Made by a program: the position numbers and the translations under genes. This document shows positions 10,271 through 19,510 of a stretch of DNA of 64,000 bases, one piece after another. Within the stretch, counting starts at the first letter, position 1. The number at the start of each line of letters is the position of its first letter. Origin of the DNA: Megalonaias nervosa (lineage: Eukaryota > Mollusca > Bivalvia > Unionida > Unionidae); the NCBI GenBank assembly GCA_016617855.1, contig JAECUM010006705.1:1-64000 (forward strand). The letters are read 5' to 3'. The notes beneath the pieces are model-generated. The model was not told the DNA's origin and ran no database searches. It saw only the letters and a list, made by a program, of their open reading frames with translations.

Positions 10271-10472
10271 GATTTATTTTTTTTTTCATTTTTTCCATTA
10301 ATTCAGAATTTTTTACTATATCAATTACAACATCGAGAATCTTACTACGAAGTTTGCTTAGACAATAATAACACACCATCAATTGTTGTGCAAGGGTTAG
10401 TTTTTCTATATCGACAATTATTCCATCCATTATATTTATTCGTGAGAATAAATTTGAGAAGAGATCAATCAT
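10242..10472 (-). CDS. Small unknown helical protein of M1
   Basis: An ATG-initiated frame of 76 residues that starts 10 bp after the stop of the minor capsid gene and is co-directional with it. The body is predicted helical and hydrophobic-amphipathic (VDIEKLTLAQQLMVCYY, then KILDVVIDIVKNS) and ends in Lys/Asn/Glu-rich sequence that enters the repeat tract. The placement suggests it is the last gene of the virion block. I recognise no family. It is the only virion-side frame in M1 without a visible break, though its C-terminus may be artefactual. Confidence 0.4.
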   Translation of the reverse strand: MIDLFSNLFSRINIMDGIIVDIEKLTLAQQLMVCYYCLSKLRSKILDVVIDIVKNSELMEKMKKKINLNQNKTESE

Positions 10473-10481
10473 AATGACGCT

Positions 10482-11954
10482 CTATGAGCGTACATACAAA
10501 CTTATTGCGAGAACTTCATGTCGTAGGTCAAGGAAGTGTCCGGCCTGGTTAGTAAATCTAAAATGTATCAGTGACAACAGCAGATTATGACATCGCAGAT
10601 AAACCGGATTAACGAGGACTGACACAATTAAAAACCCAGGAGGTACTTCGGGTGTAAATGAATACAGGGCATATCCCTGTTGTGCTTGTCAGGATTTTTC
10701 AGTATCTACTTGATAACTTCCATCAATAGCATCACACACCAAATTAACTGCGATCGTTGATGTGATATTGACAATACCTGGTGATACATGACGATCACCA
10801 CCGTATGGATCATTGTCATGCCTGAGAATAATTCCCAGTGGGGATATTTTTCTCCACGCGTCTACGATCTTTGGAAAGTATTTGTCTATAATGGTGTTGA
10901 CAGCAGATTGTATTTTATCAACTTCAAGCCATGGTAATTTAAATGTTGGTAGATCTACCTCTGTGGTCTTAAAATATGCAAGAAAATTATCCTTATATGT
11001 TTCATCTGGATAATATGGTGCGGGCCAGCGATAAGGCCTGTTCTCAGTTGAGAACCTATATGAATTACAGTCTTTATCACAGAATCATTAAATAATTCAG
11101 CGTCAGATTTTACTTGATTCAGACGTTGTATCGTTGTAATTATTTTTTATTTAAGATTATCATTTGGAAACTCATATGTGTACTGTTGAAATAATTGTCG
11201 TAATTAATCGTGTACACGTTTATGTTCTTGTGTTATCTCTTTAACCAGCGCCATATCGGAGTATCCACACTTAATTTGTTGTTTTAGGTGTTCTTCAGTG
11301 TAAGTTACATCACAGAATATCCACTGAATATATTTTTTACCATCAACATTGAAAGTTGTACGGAATTGTTCATACTTCCATACATTAAGATTTCTATATT
11401 CCGGATATTTTGTAAATACGAGTTTATCTGAAACATAATCAGCTCGTTTAGGTTCTGGTGGTCTCTCTTAAACAGGTGATACCTCTGGCTATCCTAATAC
11501 AGTTCTGATCGATGATTGATATATATCTACGGCGTAGTAGAGAGTTGATATTTCTATAACAGCTGATAATGTTGGCTCATGAACAGTAATAGTGATTTTA
11601 GATTCTTTTCCTGTGATAGATTTAATTCTGCGCTGGAACTCATCATTGATCTATTCGATTTGATAACTGCCCGTAGGAATATCAATAACTTGCCAATCGC
11701 GAGTTCCATCAGATTTATTTTTTATAAGAAAACGCTAATGAGTTATTTGCAGGCAACCCAACGAATGATTTTGATCTAATATTTGGCCAGCTGTGATATA
11801 CTCGGAATTGTGCTAATGCTATTTCTTTGGCTTGAATTGCCGTTGGAAAGATACTATCGAGTTCAGGATCAGTTGAGCTTGTTGATATCATCGTAGTTGT
11901 TGGTGGTGTTGTATTAGTGACGATTTGTTGGAGGAGTTCTTGTGGCGTAGTCAT
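10482..11954 (-). pseudogene. M1 putative minor capsid (penton-type) protein, gene D
   Basis: From the ATG at 11954 to the TAG at 10482 this is 491 codons long. The N-terminus MTTPQELLQQIVTNTTPP is near-identical in M2 (36021). Later conserved pieces are IPTGSYQIE and the segment RRIKSITGKESKI, then SSIRTVLG, HVSPGIVNIT and NPVYLRCHN. The P[TG]G-Y-I pattern resembles minor capsid/penton-like proteins of Maverick relatives, so I call it a penton candidate; that is inference. Stops and frameshifts are frequent throughout. In M3 the homologue (58107-59507) overlaps the ATPase tail. Confidence 0.6.
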
Positions 11955-11993
11955 TTTTATTATTTACTTCCTGATTTTAAATCAGGATTTAAA

Positions 11994-12470
11994 TTAAGGT
12001 GACTCTGTCTTTGTCGGAGACGGCGGGTTTTGATTTCCAGCTGCCTAACCGGAGGTGTCGTGGTAAACCTTAATCATTTATGCGAATTCCTGATTCTGAT
12101 ATTATTCCATCAATGAGCCTTGACGATATCAGCGATGATAATTCGGCGTGTGCTTCTGTTGCCGCTGTTAGCAATATTTGATATTCATGTAATTTATCAG
12201 CGACACGTAGATATCTTTTATGCAATTATATTAAGAATACCAACAACACCGGTTACAACTGCAACACCAATTCCTATTACTGGTGCTATTATATATTTGG
12301 CTGATAATGATCTGTCCCAGCGACTACAGCAGATGCAGAATAAACAATTATATCAGTAACAACGATACGTCTACGATATTTTGTTATTTTTATTGTATAC
12401 TTGTCAATGATGTCTTTCAGTTGTGTCTGTAATAAACAAACTTGCTCGTATCTGTGTTTATTTACAATAT
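11994..12470 (-). pseudogene. M1 membrane protein, gene C
   Basis: A conserved unknown protein present in M1, M2 and M3. It begins with a helical segment (QVCLLQTQLKDII), then YRRRIVVTDIIVYSASAVVAGT, a Gly/Ala-rich hydrophobic hairpin best seen in M2 (35660-35780), and ends with SSLISS-x-L-x-DGIIS and SPTKTESP. The C-terminal part resembles an EF-hand-like helix-loop-helix, which is only an impression. A virion or host membrane protein is plausible. Several stops interrupt the hydrophobic part here. Confidence 0.5.
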
Positions 12471-12507
12471 TAGATCAGACGTTGGTGAAATCATATGCTC
12501 TAAAGTA

Positions 12508-13490
12508 TTAAGTAATCCACTGAGGTGTTTCAGCGACAAATTCCAGACAGCGCCAGTAAGACGCTGCGGTTAATTTTTTATCAGATGGTTCGAGTATAAA
12601 CATTTCTTCGACCGCTTCATTTAATACAATAGACACGCTTCCAGAAAAAGTATCGATTGAATGACGCCATGGAAATGTGGTAAATATCCCAAATTTTTCA
12701 GCACTGAACACAGACAGCTTATACACACCGGTGACTTCGGCGGTATGTTTGATAGTGTTATTTTGCTGTGACCATTTTGATGATCCTGATGATACTGTGT
12801 ATACCACGTTGATGATCTGCTTGTGAGGAATTTTCATCAGATTAGTTTTTTGAACGATATCAGGAATTCCACTGACAAAATCTTATAGTTTTGTGTTAAT
12901 TTCAGAGAGTTTCCCGTCAACAACCATTGGACTTCCAAAGAAATCCTCGGCGGTTTTATAAGGTTTTGAAAATTTCTACGAGCATTTATAAACATATTTA
13001 CGTGAACGTCTTATTCAGATCGCAGTGTGGTTAATTTGTCATCGATTGTATCATCTTTATCATCCACATATTTCTTCGTTGCGGCATCTTCATCACCTGT
13101 TGGTTCTCTTAAAACAACGATTTTATTTCCATTCATGTTGAGTTCATCTGTCATTGTATCACCGGTGAATCGTAAACGATCAGCAACACTTTTTGTAATT
13201 TCATTTCTGATAGTTGCGATTGATACATTTGACTTTCTAATCCTACCGCCATCAGTAAATACTGGAATATTATCCGTGGTAGCACCGAGAACTCTTCGAA
13301 TTATGTCGGTCCACTTAATATTACTCGTCAATAAAACACCGTATTTATCCTGAAAAATAACAACTTCATCCCGGTCAATGCCTGATAAATCGATAAGCTC
13401 GGCGAGTTCATCTTTTGTAGCGTATTTTGACAAATCGATATCTTCATTCTTCTTGTCTTTGACAGAGGATCTTTCATACACATCAACCGT
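12508..13490 (-). pseudogene. M1 fibre-like virion protein with phage tail-fibre motif
   Basis: A possible receptor-binding or surface fibre. The N-terminal region reads LSKYATKDELAEL and FTDGGRIRKS. At about 13025-13160 the pattern GDTMTDELNMNGNKI, then P-x-x-DEDAATKKYVDD, is the linker repeat typical of bacteriophage tail fibres and spikes. The C-terminal 109 residues (12508-12837; VVYTVSSGSSKW, then YWRCLEFVAET) look like a beta-rich head and match the M2 copy. A TAA at about 13011 and a frame change separate shaft and head. M2 has two such linker repeats. M3 lacks the gene. Confidence 0.62.
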
Positions 13491-13497
13491 TACATGA

Positions 13498-13913
13498 TTA
13501 GTGATTATTTAAAATAGAACTCGTGTACACATTTACAACTTTATGAGGTGTATCGGAAGATTTTGAAGTAGCATCGAGTACAGGAAGTGATTCACGGAAT
13601 CACGGCCGCATTTTGGCGGATCAGTTATTGTCTGTGTTGGTAATGTTGAATACTATACGGGAGTTTGCACTCCGCTGACATATTTTAAAAGTTCCTTCGG
13701 TGGTGCTAGTCCATACGAATCGAAATAAAAAATTCCACGTGGATCGATCGCTTATGCAACCCAATTAGTACTTTGACCAGAACTTTTATCAAGATTGATG
13801 ATACCGGTCTCAACACGATTTGGTTGTTTTGGTAATTGATCACGCATAAAAACACCTCTGATGTTTTTGATATCTAATCGCTCAGCAGCATCAAGTAAAT
13901 CAAAACGGGACAT
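13498..13913 (-). pseudogene. M1 adenain-like cysteine protease
   Basis: Virion maturation protease of the adenovirus type (His-Asp-Cys). It starts MSRFDLLDAAERL and continues LPKQPNRVETGIINLD. The catalytic His segment, GTHWVAY in M2, here reads STNWVA followed by TAA, so the His is Asn and the next Tyr is a stop. FDSYGLAPPKEL carries the Asp and DPPKCGRD the Cys. A Trp-to-TAG stop lies near 13645. All segments before the Cys are in one frame. It follows the pX gene, as in adintovirus-like gene order. Confidence 0.82.
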
Positions 13914-14022
13914 AGGAAGTATCAACGATGTGTCCCGGGAAGTCTTAGACCTTTTCCGTACCATGAACAAGGGGTTCCTGGCAGTCTTAGACCTTTCCAT
14001 TTCTTTTGGACATTTTTATTCC

Positions 14023-14391
14023 TTATCCTGTTACTTTCTTTAATGGCATTCCAGCAGCAGTTCCAACAGCACCAAGTGCAGCAGCTTTTGCAACAGCTGG
14101 AGCTGCAGAGGCTATCAACGCTGGTATAGCTGCGAGAAGTTGAAATATACCACCCGTCTTGGCAGTGTCGCTCATGGCACCCGCAGACAAATCAAGTCGT
14201 ACGCCGGTCTTTGACCGTTTGGCGTCATTGAAGTGCCTGAGTTGACGTTCTGTCAGTGATAGTTTATATGGACCACCTGCGAGTTGTGCTGATTTCAGTA
14301 ATATTTTCATTCCCAAATTCTTTTTCGATATTGATTGTAGCTTTTTAATCTGAAGAGGAGTCAGAGAAACACTAACATGGTGATATGACAT
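14023..14391 (-). CDS. M1 pX-like virion DNA-associated protein
   Basis: An open frame of 122 residues from the ATG at 14391 (MSYHHVSVSLTPLQIKKLQ). It contains LSLTERQLRHFNDAK and a long Gly/Ala-rich hydrophobic helix near residues 85-115 (GGIFQLLAAIPALI, then AAALGAVGTAAGM). This combination marks adenovirus pX/mu-like proteins of Mavericks and adintoviruses, thought to be virion core components. The frame continues past the TGA into a basic Lys/Gly-rich tail with two LRLPG-like repeats in M2 (33895-33990), which here is out of frame. It is the best preserved M1 virion gene. Confidence 0.72.
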   Translation of the reverse strand: MSYHHVSVSLTPLQIKKLQSISKKNLGMKILLKSAQLAGGPYKLSLTERQLRHFNDAKRSKTGVRLDLSAGAMSDTAKTGGIFQLLAAIPALIASAAPAVAKAAALGAVGTAAGMPLKKVTG

Positions 14392-14413
14392 TATAAAATC
14401 ATTATCGATTTAA

Positions 14414-15785
14414 TTAGATGTTCTCGACTGGGGCATCAATGGCTCTCATTTGTCCACCAACACCTTCAAGCAACATTGTTTTATCTGAGAGTATAACAGC
14501 AATTGCTCTGTAATTAGCAATTGTTCCTCTAGCCACACGAGCTCGAAAGTATATATCCACGACAGACTGCCTAACTAAATCCAAATGTTCCAGTGAAATA
14601 TAATAGATCGGATACAGCATTGTAAAATCTAGTTGCGATATCTGTAGACCAGAATCAATATTTTGATCACGTCCCATGAATGTTATCAAACGATGCGCGT
14701 GCAAGATGATTAATTTCAAAATCTGATAATATATCCTCAGCTAGTCCCTCATGTCCATTTATACTCAGTGAAACTTCAGTTACACCAGGTTTGTCAAATA
14801 TCATTATAGTTCGTGTTTGTGAGTTTACACGCGCAGCATCTTGGAAAGCAACAAATATATATGGCGGCGCAGAAACACCCTGCTGTGATGCTATCTGCCA
14901 TATGAATAAACCATTAATGTTACTTTGAACACTATCTGTGGTCATCGTCAACCATGATAATGTTGATTTACTACTTGTGTCGATAAAATAGATTTGCCGT
15001 TGTTCTTCAGTGAGTGATGCAGTCATTGTTGGCATCCACAATGAAAGTTTTGCTAGTATTAATTTACCAGCATCATCAGCAGGTCGCCATATTGCATCAT
15101 CGTCGGAGGCTTTTCTTACAAGTACAACTGTGTGCTTGGCTCCGAAAATAATCTTTATGACATTTCTGCAAAATCCAAAGATATGTGACAGTGGAATTGC
15201 ACATGAAGATCTTCTACTTCCATCTTTCAGCATTGATCGATGCTCTGCGAATCCTAAGTTGAATTCTGGATTAGCACCACGAACCACCGGCCACACATCA
15301 GCGTCAGCGTTGTCAGCATTATTTCTTGGTCGTCTTAAATTAAACGGTCTGTTTTCAGGGTGGTCAGAAGTATCCTTCACAAGCATCATTGACGGACCAG
15401 CTGATCTTGAATAATCATTGCTGTATCTTGCAAGGCCAAGTATCGTCGTGGCAACGTCGACGTCTTTCTGAATTGATTCAATATTTCTTCCGTCGATAAT
15501 ATACGTAGCACTGTCGAACAACGCCATAATGCCATTATTAACAAAACCGACTATAATATCAGCTCCATATTGAGTATTATCTGTTTTTAAAATTTCACCT
15601 TCTACTTCAATAAATGCCTCAGCGGGTAAGAAATATCTACTTGTATCCTGAACTTGTAATTCGATTCTTCCACGCTGATTTGGCTATCGTGCGTCATAAG
15701 AATAATACTGATAATCACGTGTCGATTCATCTTTGAGAATTGGTGCGTCCATATCGAGTGCAGGATCAGATACACGCTTGAACAT
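14414..15785 (-). pseudogene. M1 major capsid protein, double jelly-roll type
   Basis: Major capsid protein of about 456 residues. It starts MFKRVSDPALDMDAP (ATG at 15785) and continues TRDYQYYSYDAR, IELQVQDTSRYFLP, RYSNDYSRSAGPSMM, IPLSHIFGF and LYPIYY, ending APVENI. Homologues of this length are annotated as double jelly-roll domain proteins in invertebrate elements. The copies in M2 and M3 align end to end. One in-frame TAG lies near 15685 and one frameshift near 14690; the rest is open. It is preceded by gene B with 13 bp between stop and start. Confidence 0.82.
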
Positions 15786-15798
15786 TTTATTATATTTG

Positions 15799-16259
15799 TT
15801 ATCGTCTAACACGAAGACCACTTCCTGCTATCAGACTAGCAGTTATATTTTTTCTTTTTCTGATAGGGGTACACCAGACAACTCTGCTAGTTTTTGATTC
15901 GTTGCTTGATTTATTATTTTATTAACATTTGCAGGCATAACTTTTGTGCTGAGTAATTGTACTGGCTGAGGTTTTACAAGCTGTGGTTTTTGTCATATTA
16001 GTCGTGCTAGTCTATCCTTGATTGCCGAGAATGCTTTACCGGCAACATCACCAACAGCACCAATACCTTTATCACGAACAACATCAATAGCTTTCATTCC
16101 CAGTTGCTTTGCATTCGGTATTGCTTTTGGAGCTATCCTTCTGAATAGACCCTGAACAATATCACACAGTCCATCTCCGTAGAACGCTTTATATCTGGGT
16201 AATAGCGAATTTATCACCCTGACCATGATTAGTCCACGGTGAGTATTATGTATAATCAT
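15799..16259 (-). pseudogene. M1 gene B, small basic amphipathic protein
   Basis: ATG at 16259, MIIHNTHRGLIMVRVINS, then DIVQGLFRRIAPKAIP and a Gly/Ala/Lys-rich helix (GIGAVGDVAGKAFSAI). A TGA stands at 15993; beyond it the frame continues to a TAA at 15799. The same protein is recognisable in M2, M3 and M6, always just upstream of the capsid gene. It resembles in general character the small basic internal proteins of adenovirus-like virions (such as pVI), but I see no diagnostic motif. Function not assigned. Confidence 0.5.
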
Positions 16260-16293
16260 CTTATTTTCTTGTCACTGATTTAATTGTATACCC

Positions 16294-17180
16294 TTAATCA
16301 CTGTGGTAATCATCGGCGATTTAATCGATGAGGGATCGATAAAGATTAATATCCATGATACCACCTGTAAGTAATCTCTGACAAATAGCAGCTGCTTCAT
16401 TAATGATTTCTGGGGAATTATTACCGGCTCGTTTTCCTCCAATGAGGATTTCTAGTCTGTCCACGTCAGCAAGGACGTTATTGGGACATTGAGTAATAGG
16501 ACCACTTCCTTGAGTAGCAATACCACTTCCAGTTGCACCGGGATCAGGTGATGGTTGTCTCTTTCGTCGAGGTCTCTGTTTTCTTGGTGATATTACTGGT
16601 GTTCCAACACTTTTTTCATTTCATAAACTTTATCAATAAAATCATCATATTCTTTTTTATATTTTTGAATGATTTGTGAAATATCCTTGTACTCGCGAAA
16701 TACCCTCGCAACCCACTCACGTTCTGGAGTGTTATAAAACTCTGGTTTTAGAAACTGATGCCACATCTGTTATCCCGCCGTAGCAACCTTAACAGGATCA
16801 GTCATAACTTCTAAATAACCCTGTTGATTAAAATACAGAGTTTTTATTTCTGGTTTAGACAGATCCTCGACGATATTTTTAACGCCTTGGGTTTCAGCAC
16901 GTGTTTTATCGGCAGACTCCATAGCTTCTTTAATTTGTTTTGGTAATGCTCCGATAAAATACTGTGTTACAGTTGTAGCCTCGGCGGTTTTCTCTAACGT
17001 GGCAAGAGGATCTTTGGTATCCTTCGTAACCGGTTTAAATAATTGTTCTGCACCTTCAGCAAACTCCACCCGAGACTCCTGACGCGCTTGTAATTTTTGT
17101 TTGACAGAATGACGGACTGGAAGATATTTATAAATTGCCTTTAGTCGCTGTCGAGCTAGTTTAGCTGTGTGAGATTCCAT
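16294..17180 (-). pseudogene. M1 gene A, second copy
   Basis: ATG at 17180 (MESHTAKLARQRLKAI). Helical and coiled-coil-like (ALPKQIKEAMESADKTRA, then IVEDLSKPE), 136 codons to the first stop, then readable to the TAA at 16294. Its C-terminal region in M2 reads CPNNVLADVERLEI and ends DDYHSD. This is the first gene of the virion block and is conserved in M1-M4. Function unknown; the helical make-up suggests a scaffold or tail-like structural role, which is a guess. It is duplicated in tandem with the next entry. Confidence 0.5.
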
Positions 17181-17222
17181 TATTGATATAATAATGATTT
17201 AATTAAGCCACACCCAATGCTC

Positions 17223-18200
17223 TTAATCACTGTGGTAACCATTTGCGATTTCATAGATGAGGGATCGATAAACATTAATATCCATGATACCGCCTGTAAA
17301 TAATCTCTGGCAAATATCAGCTACTTCATTAATGATTTCTGGGGAATTATTACCAGCTCGTTTTCCGCCAGTCAGAATTTCTAATCGTTTGACATCGGCA
17401 AGGGTGTTATTGGGGCATGGAGTAATAAGACCACTTCCAATGGTACCTGTACCAATACCACTTCCGGTGGCGCCAGGTTCAGAACTTGAACCCTGCCATT
17501 CTTTTTCCTTACCAGTTGTTTGGAGTGGTTGTCATTGTTATTGCTGTAACTGTTTAAGATAATTGTTTATTCCATTATCAAATGCAATATATCTTGGATC
17601 ATTATTTCGTGCCTGATCAACTCCGTGGTGTATGCGAAATATCCATTTGTACCAGGTTTCCCGACTTATATTATCATCGGCGTACTCGAGTTTTAGAAAT
17701 TGTTCTCTCTTATCAAAACTGAGCTCGGCAAGCGCAGGAAATCTTACCGTTTCAATATAGTTTATGAAGGATGTATCTCTTTCGGTAAATTTATCATTCG
17801 CTTCTGTTCTGGCTCTTACTTGTTTTGGTTTTAGCTCTGGTTCTGGTGTATGATCCTTTATATCACCTATTTCAGCACGATCTTGGTCAATATCTTCAAG
17901 TATTTCTCGCACTGGTTGAGCAGCAGCTATTTCACCTAGAAGTTCTCTTAGAATCGTTTTTGTTTTTTCAGTTCTCTCTGCTATTTTTCCAGTTGCTTTA
18001 GCGGTTTGCTCTAACGTGGGAAGAAGACCTTTGGCAGCCTCTGTAATCGGTTTAAATAACTGTTCTGTTTCTTCGGCAAATTTTCTTCCTGTGTTTGTTG
18101 ACGTTCTTGTAATTTTTGCTTGACAAAATCACGAACATGGATATACTTTTTAATTGGCTCTAGTCGCTTGTCGAGCTGATCTAGCTGTACGAGATTCCAT
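17223..18200 (-). pseudogene. M1 gene A, first copy (TIR-proximal)
   Basis: ATG at 18200 (MESRTARSARQ), 40 bp inside the right TIR. The middle (17538-17912) is open for 124 codons, with SFINYIETVRFPALAEL and RETWYKWIFRIH. The 3' 250 bp (17223-17480) are about 80 percent identical to 16294-16550, the end of the second copy, so the two genes are paralogues from a tandem duplication. The middle regions differ strongly, so the duplication is old or the copies came from different elements. Confidence 0.5.
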
Positions 18201-18238
18201 TATTGGTATAATAATGATTTAATTAAGTCAAACCCACA

Positions 18239-18501
18239 CAGCAGCAGGGATGGCGACGACATCGAATGATTGAGCGCGTGAGTAAACAAAACATGCCACA
18301 AAAAAAAAAAAATACAAAAGCAAAAAAAAAGAAAAAAAAATAAAGTAACAAAAATAAGCTAACCCAAATAGGAAAGTCTCGGGTCGGTTAAATATTCGGT
18401 TTTGACGTTATTGACGTTTGTAGTTTCGTTTTTATAGGAAACATTAGTTTTCAGTGTAATCTCTAATTGAAAACTTTGTAGGATTCACCCTCCCTGCTGC
18501 C
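18239..18501. repeat. M1 right terminal inverted repeat
   Basis: Inverted copy of 1479-1729. The inner edge has GCAGCAGGGA (18241) and the outer edge ends CCCTCCCTGCTGCC. An A-rich insertion near 18300-18350 makes it about 12 bp longer than the left copy. The 5-base TCTTT follows at 18502. Confidence 0.9.
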
Positions 18502-18539
18502 TCTTTTGTTTTTGACATTTTATACATATATCGCGGTTG

Positions 18540-19303
18540 TTCAATTGGTTTAACCAAACCCGTGCGACATTTCACTCGGTAAAGCCAGAGGCTCCAGTCA
18601 AGTCAGTTGTGAATACTATACAGCTTCCAGGTGGCCTCCGCAATCATATTCTGAAATTCATTCGATGTGTTTTCGCCAGCACACCACGTCTAATGAATGA
18701 GTCCATGCGCTTCAATACCACGAAATATCATAAACATGTTAAAGGTCTGATGAATTACTCCAGGCACGTGTGCGTATACAGTTAAATATATGACATCAAT
18801 GTTTTTGTGGTCACCTCGTGATAATATTTGCTCGGGACTTATTCAGTTCTCCAGTATCACATCGTCGAACACGATAAGATTATTTTTGCTTGTATCCAAA
18901 TCGTCCATGGAAGGTGCTTCATCCACTGTGGAAAAGAAATCAACTGTTGTGGTGATGCCATTCAACTATGAAGCCGTCTTGGCCTTGCCACTCCATAACG
19001 CTTTACTTCTCGACAATGATTTATCGCTCAACACTTTTTGAAAACTTTTAGAACGTCATAACACGGTTGATGATCAGTCGACGGCACAATCACGTGCAAC
19101 CGATTACATTCAACCCTCGTAAAATCATGTTCAACAGTAGTTGGCTTTTCCTGATCCAGTAAGACCAGTGATTAATGCGCGAACTGAGTTTGGAAATCGA
19201 AATTGGTTCCACGCTTGGATGGTTTATATCCTGCTTGTCCAGAGAAATGAATGACAAAAAAATCTTTAGCATATTCGGATCTTTCTCTTTTTCTTGGTGT
19301 CAT
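18540..19303 (-). pseudogene. M5 relic: packaging ATPase
   Basis: A strongly decayed copy of the packaging ATPase. On the minus strand, pieces read PSTDHQPCYDVLK (near 19060), VYDDVILEN (near 18860) and ILSRGDHKNIDVIYLT (near 18800). These match the M1 ATPase APSVDDRRCYDVLK, VYDDVMLDK and IFSRGRHKNTDIIYVT. The C-terminal part matches M4 rather than M1. The ATG at 19303 (MTPRKRER) is plausible. The relic begins only 39 bp outside the right end of M1, and its gene A piece lies outside the left end. Confidence 0.75.
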
Positions 19304-19333
19304 TGAATAATACAATTGTTGTATACCACAATC

Positions 19334-19510
19334 ATGTCTTTATTTTGTGTGCGACGTCGCATGCAAAATCGTACTGCAAATCCAACTCGAGTTCAAAAAT
19401 ATGATTGTAGAGCCGTAGATTATGGAAACACATGTTCGATGTGGAGTAAATATGTTGAGTTGATTAAAAAGGTCACCAGTAGTGATATCGCAGATCTTCA
19501 TTTATCTTGA
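19334..19510 (+). pseudogene. M5 relic: N-terminus of zinc-ribbon/PLA2 gene
   Basis: An open frame of 58 codons starting MSLFCVRRRMQN, in the divergent position occupied by the zinc-ribbon/PLA2 gene in M1 and M3 (MSLYCVQCKTV in M3). It ends ...VTSSDIADLHLS, which aligns with ITGGDIAATLGKL of M3 ahead of the PLA2 domain. The PLA2 part itself is not found downstream. Confidence 0.6.

Larger units (their letters stand above)
1479..18501. mobile_element. M1: Maverick/Polinton (adintovirus-like) element, 17.0 kb
   Basis: A complete but decayed element, bounded by inverted repeats of about 250 bp that begin AGCAGCAGGGAGGG and flanked by TCTTT on both sides. It encodes the expected set: packaging ATPase, rve integrase, family B polymerase with helicase, adenain-like protease and a double-jelly-roll capsid protein. 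It adds a PLA2 protein, a pX-like protein, a fibre-like protein and HNH nucleases. The ATPase abuts the left TIR and gene A abuts the right TIR. All large genes carry stops or frameshifts, so the copy is probably not mobile by itself. Mavericks are known to be protein-primed, self-synthesising elements related to adenoviruses and adintoviruses. Confidence 0.9.

Noticed and set aside
13580..13700. A frameshift shared by all protease copies just before the catalytic Cys
   Set aside because: On re-reading, the Asp and Cys segments are in one frame in M1 and M2; the apparent shift came from following a wrong frame.
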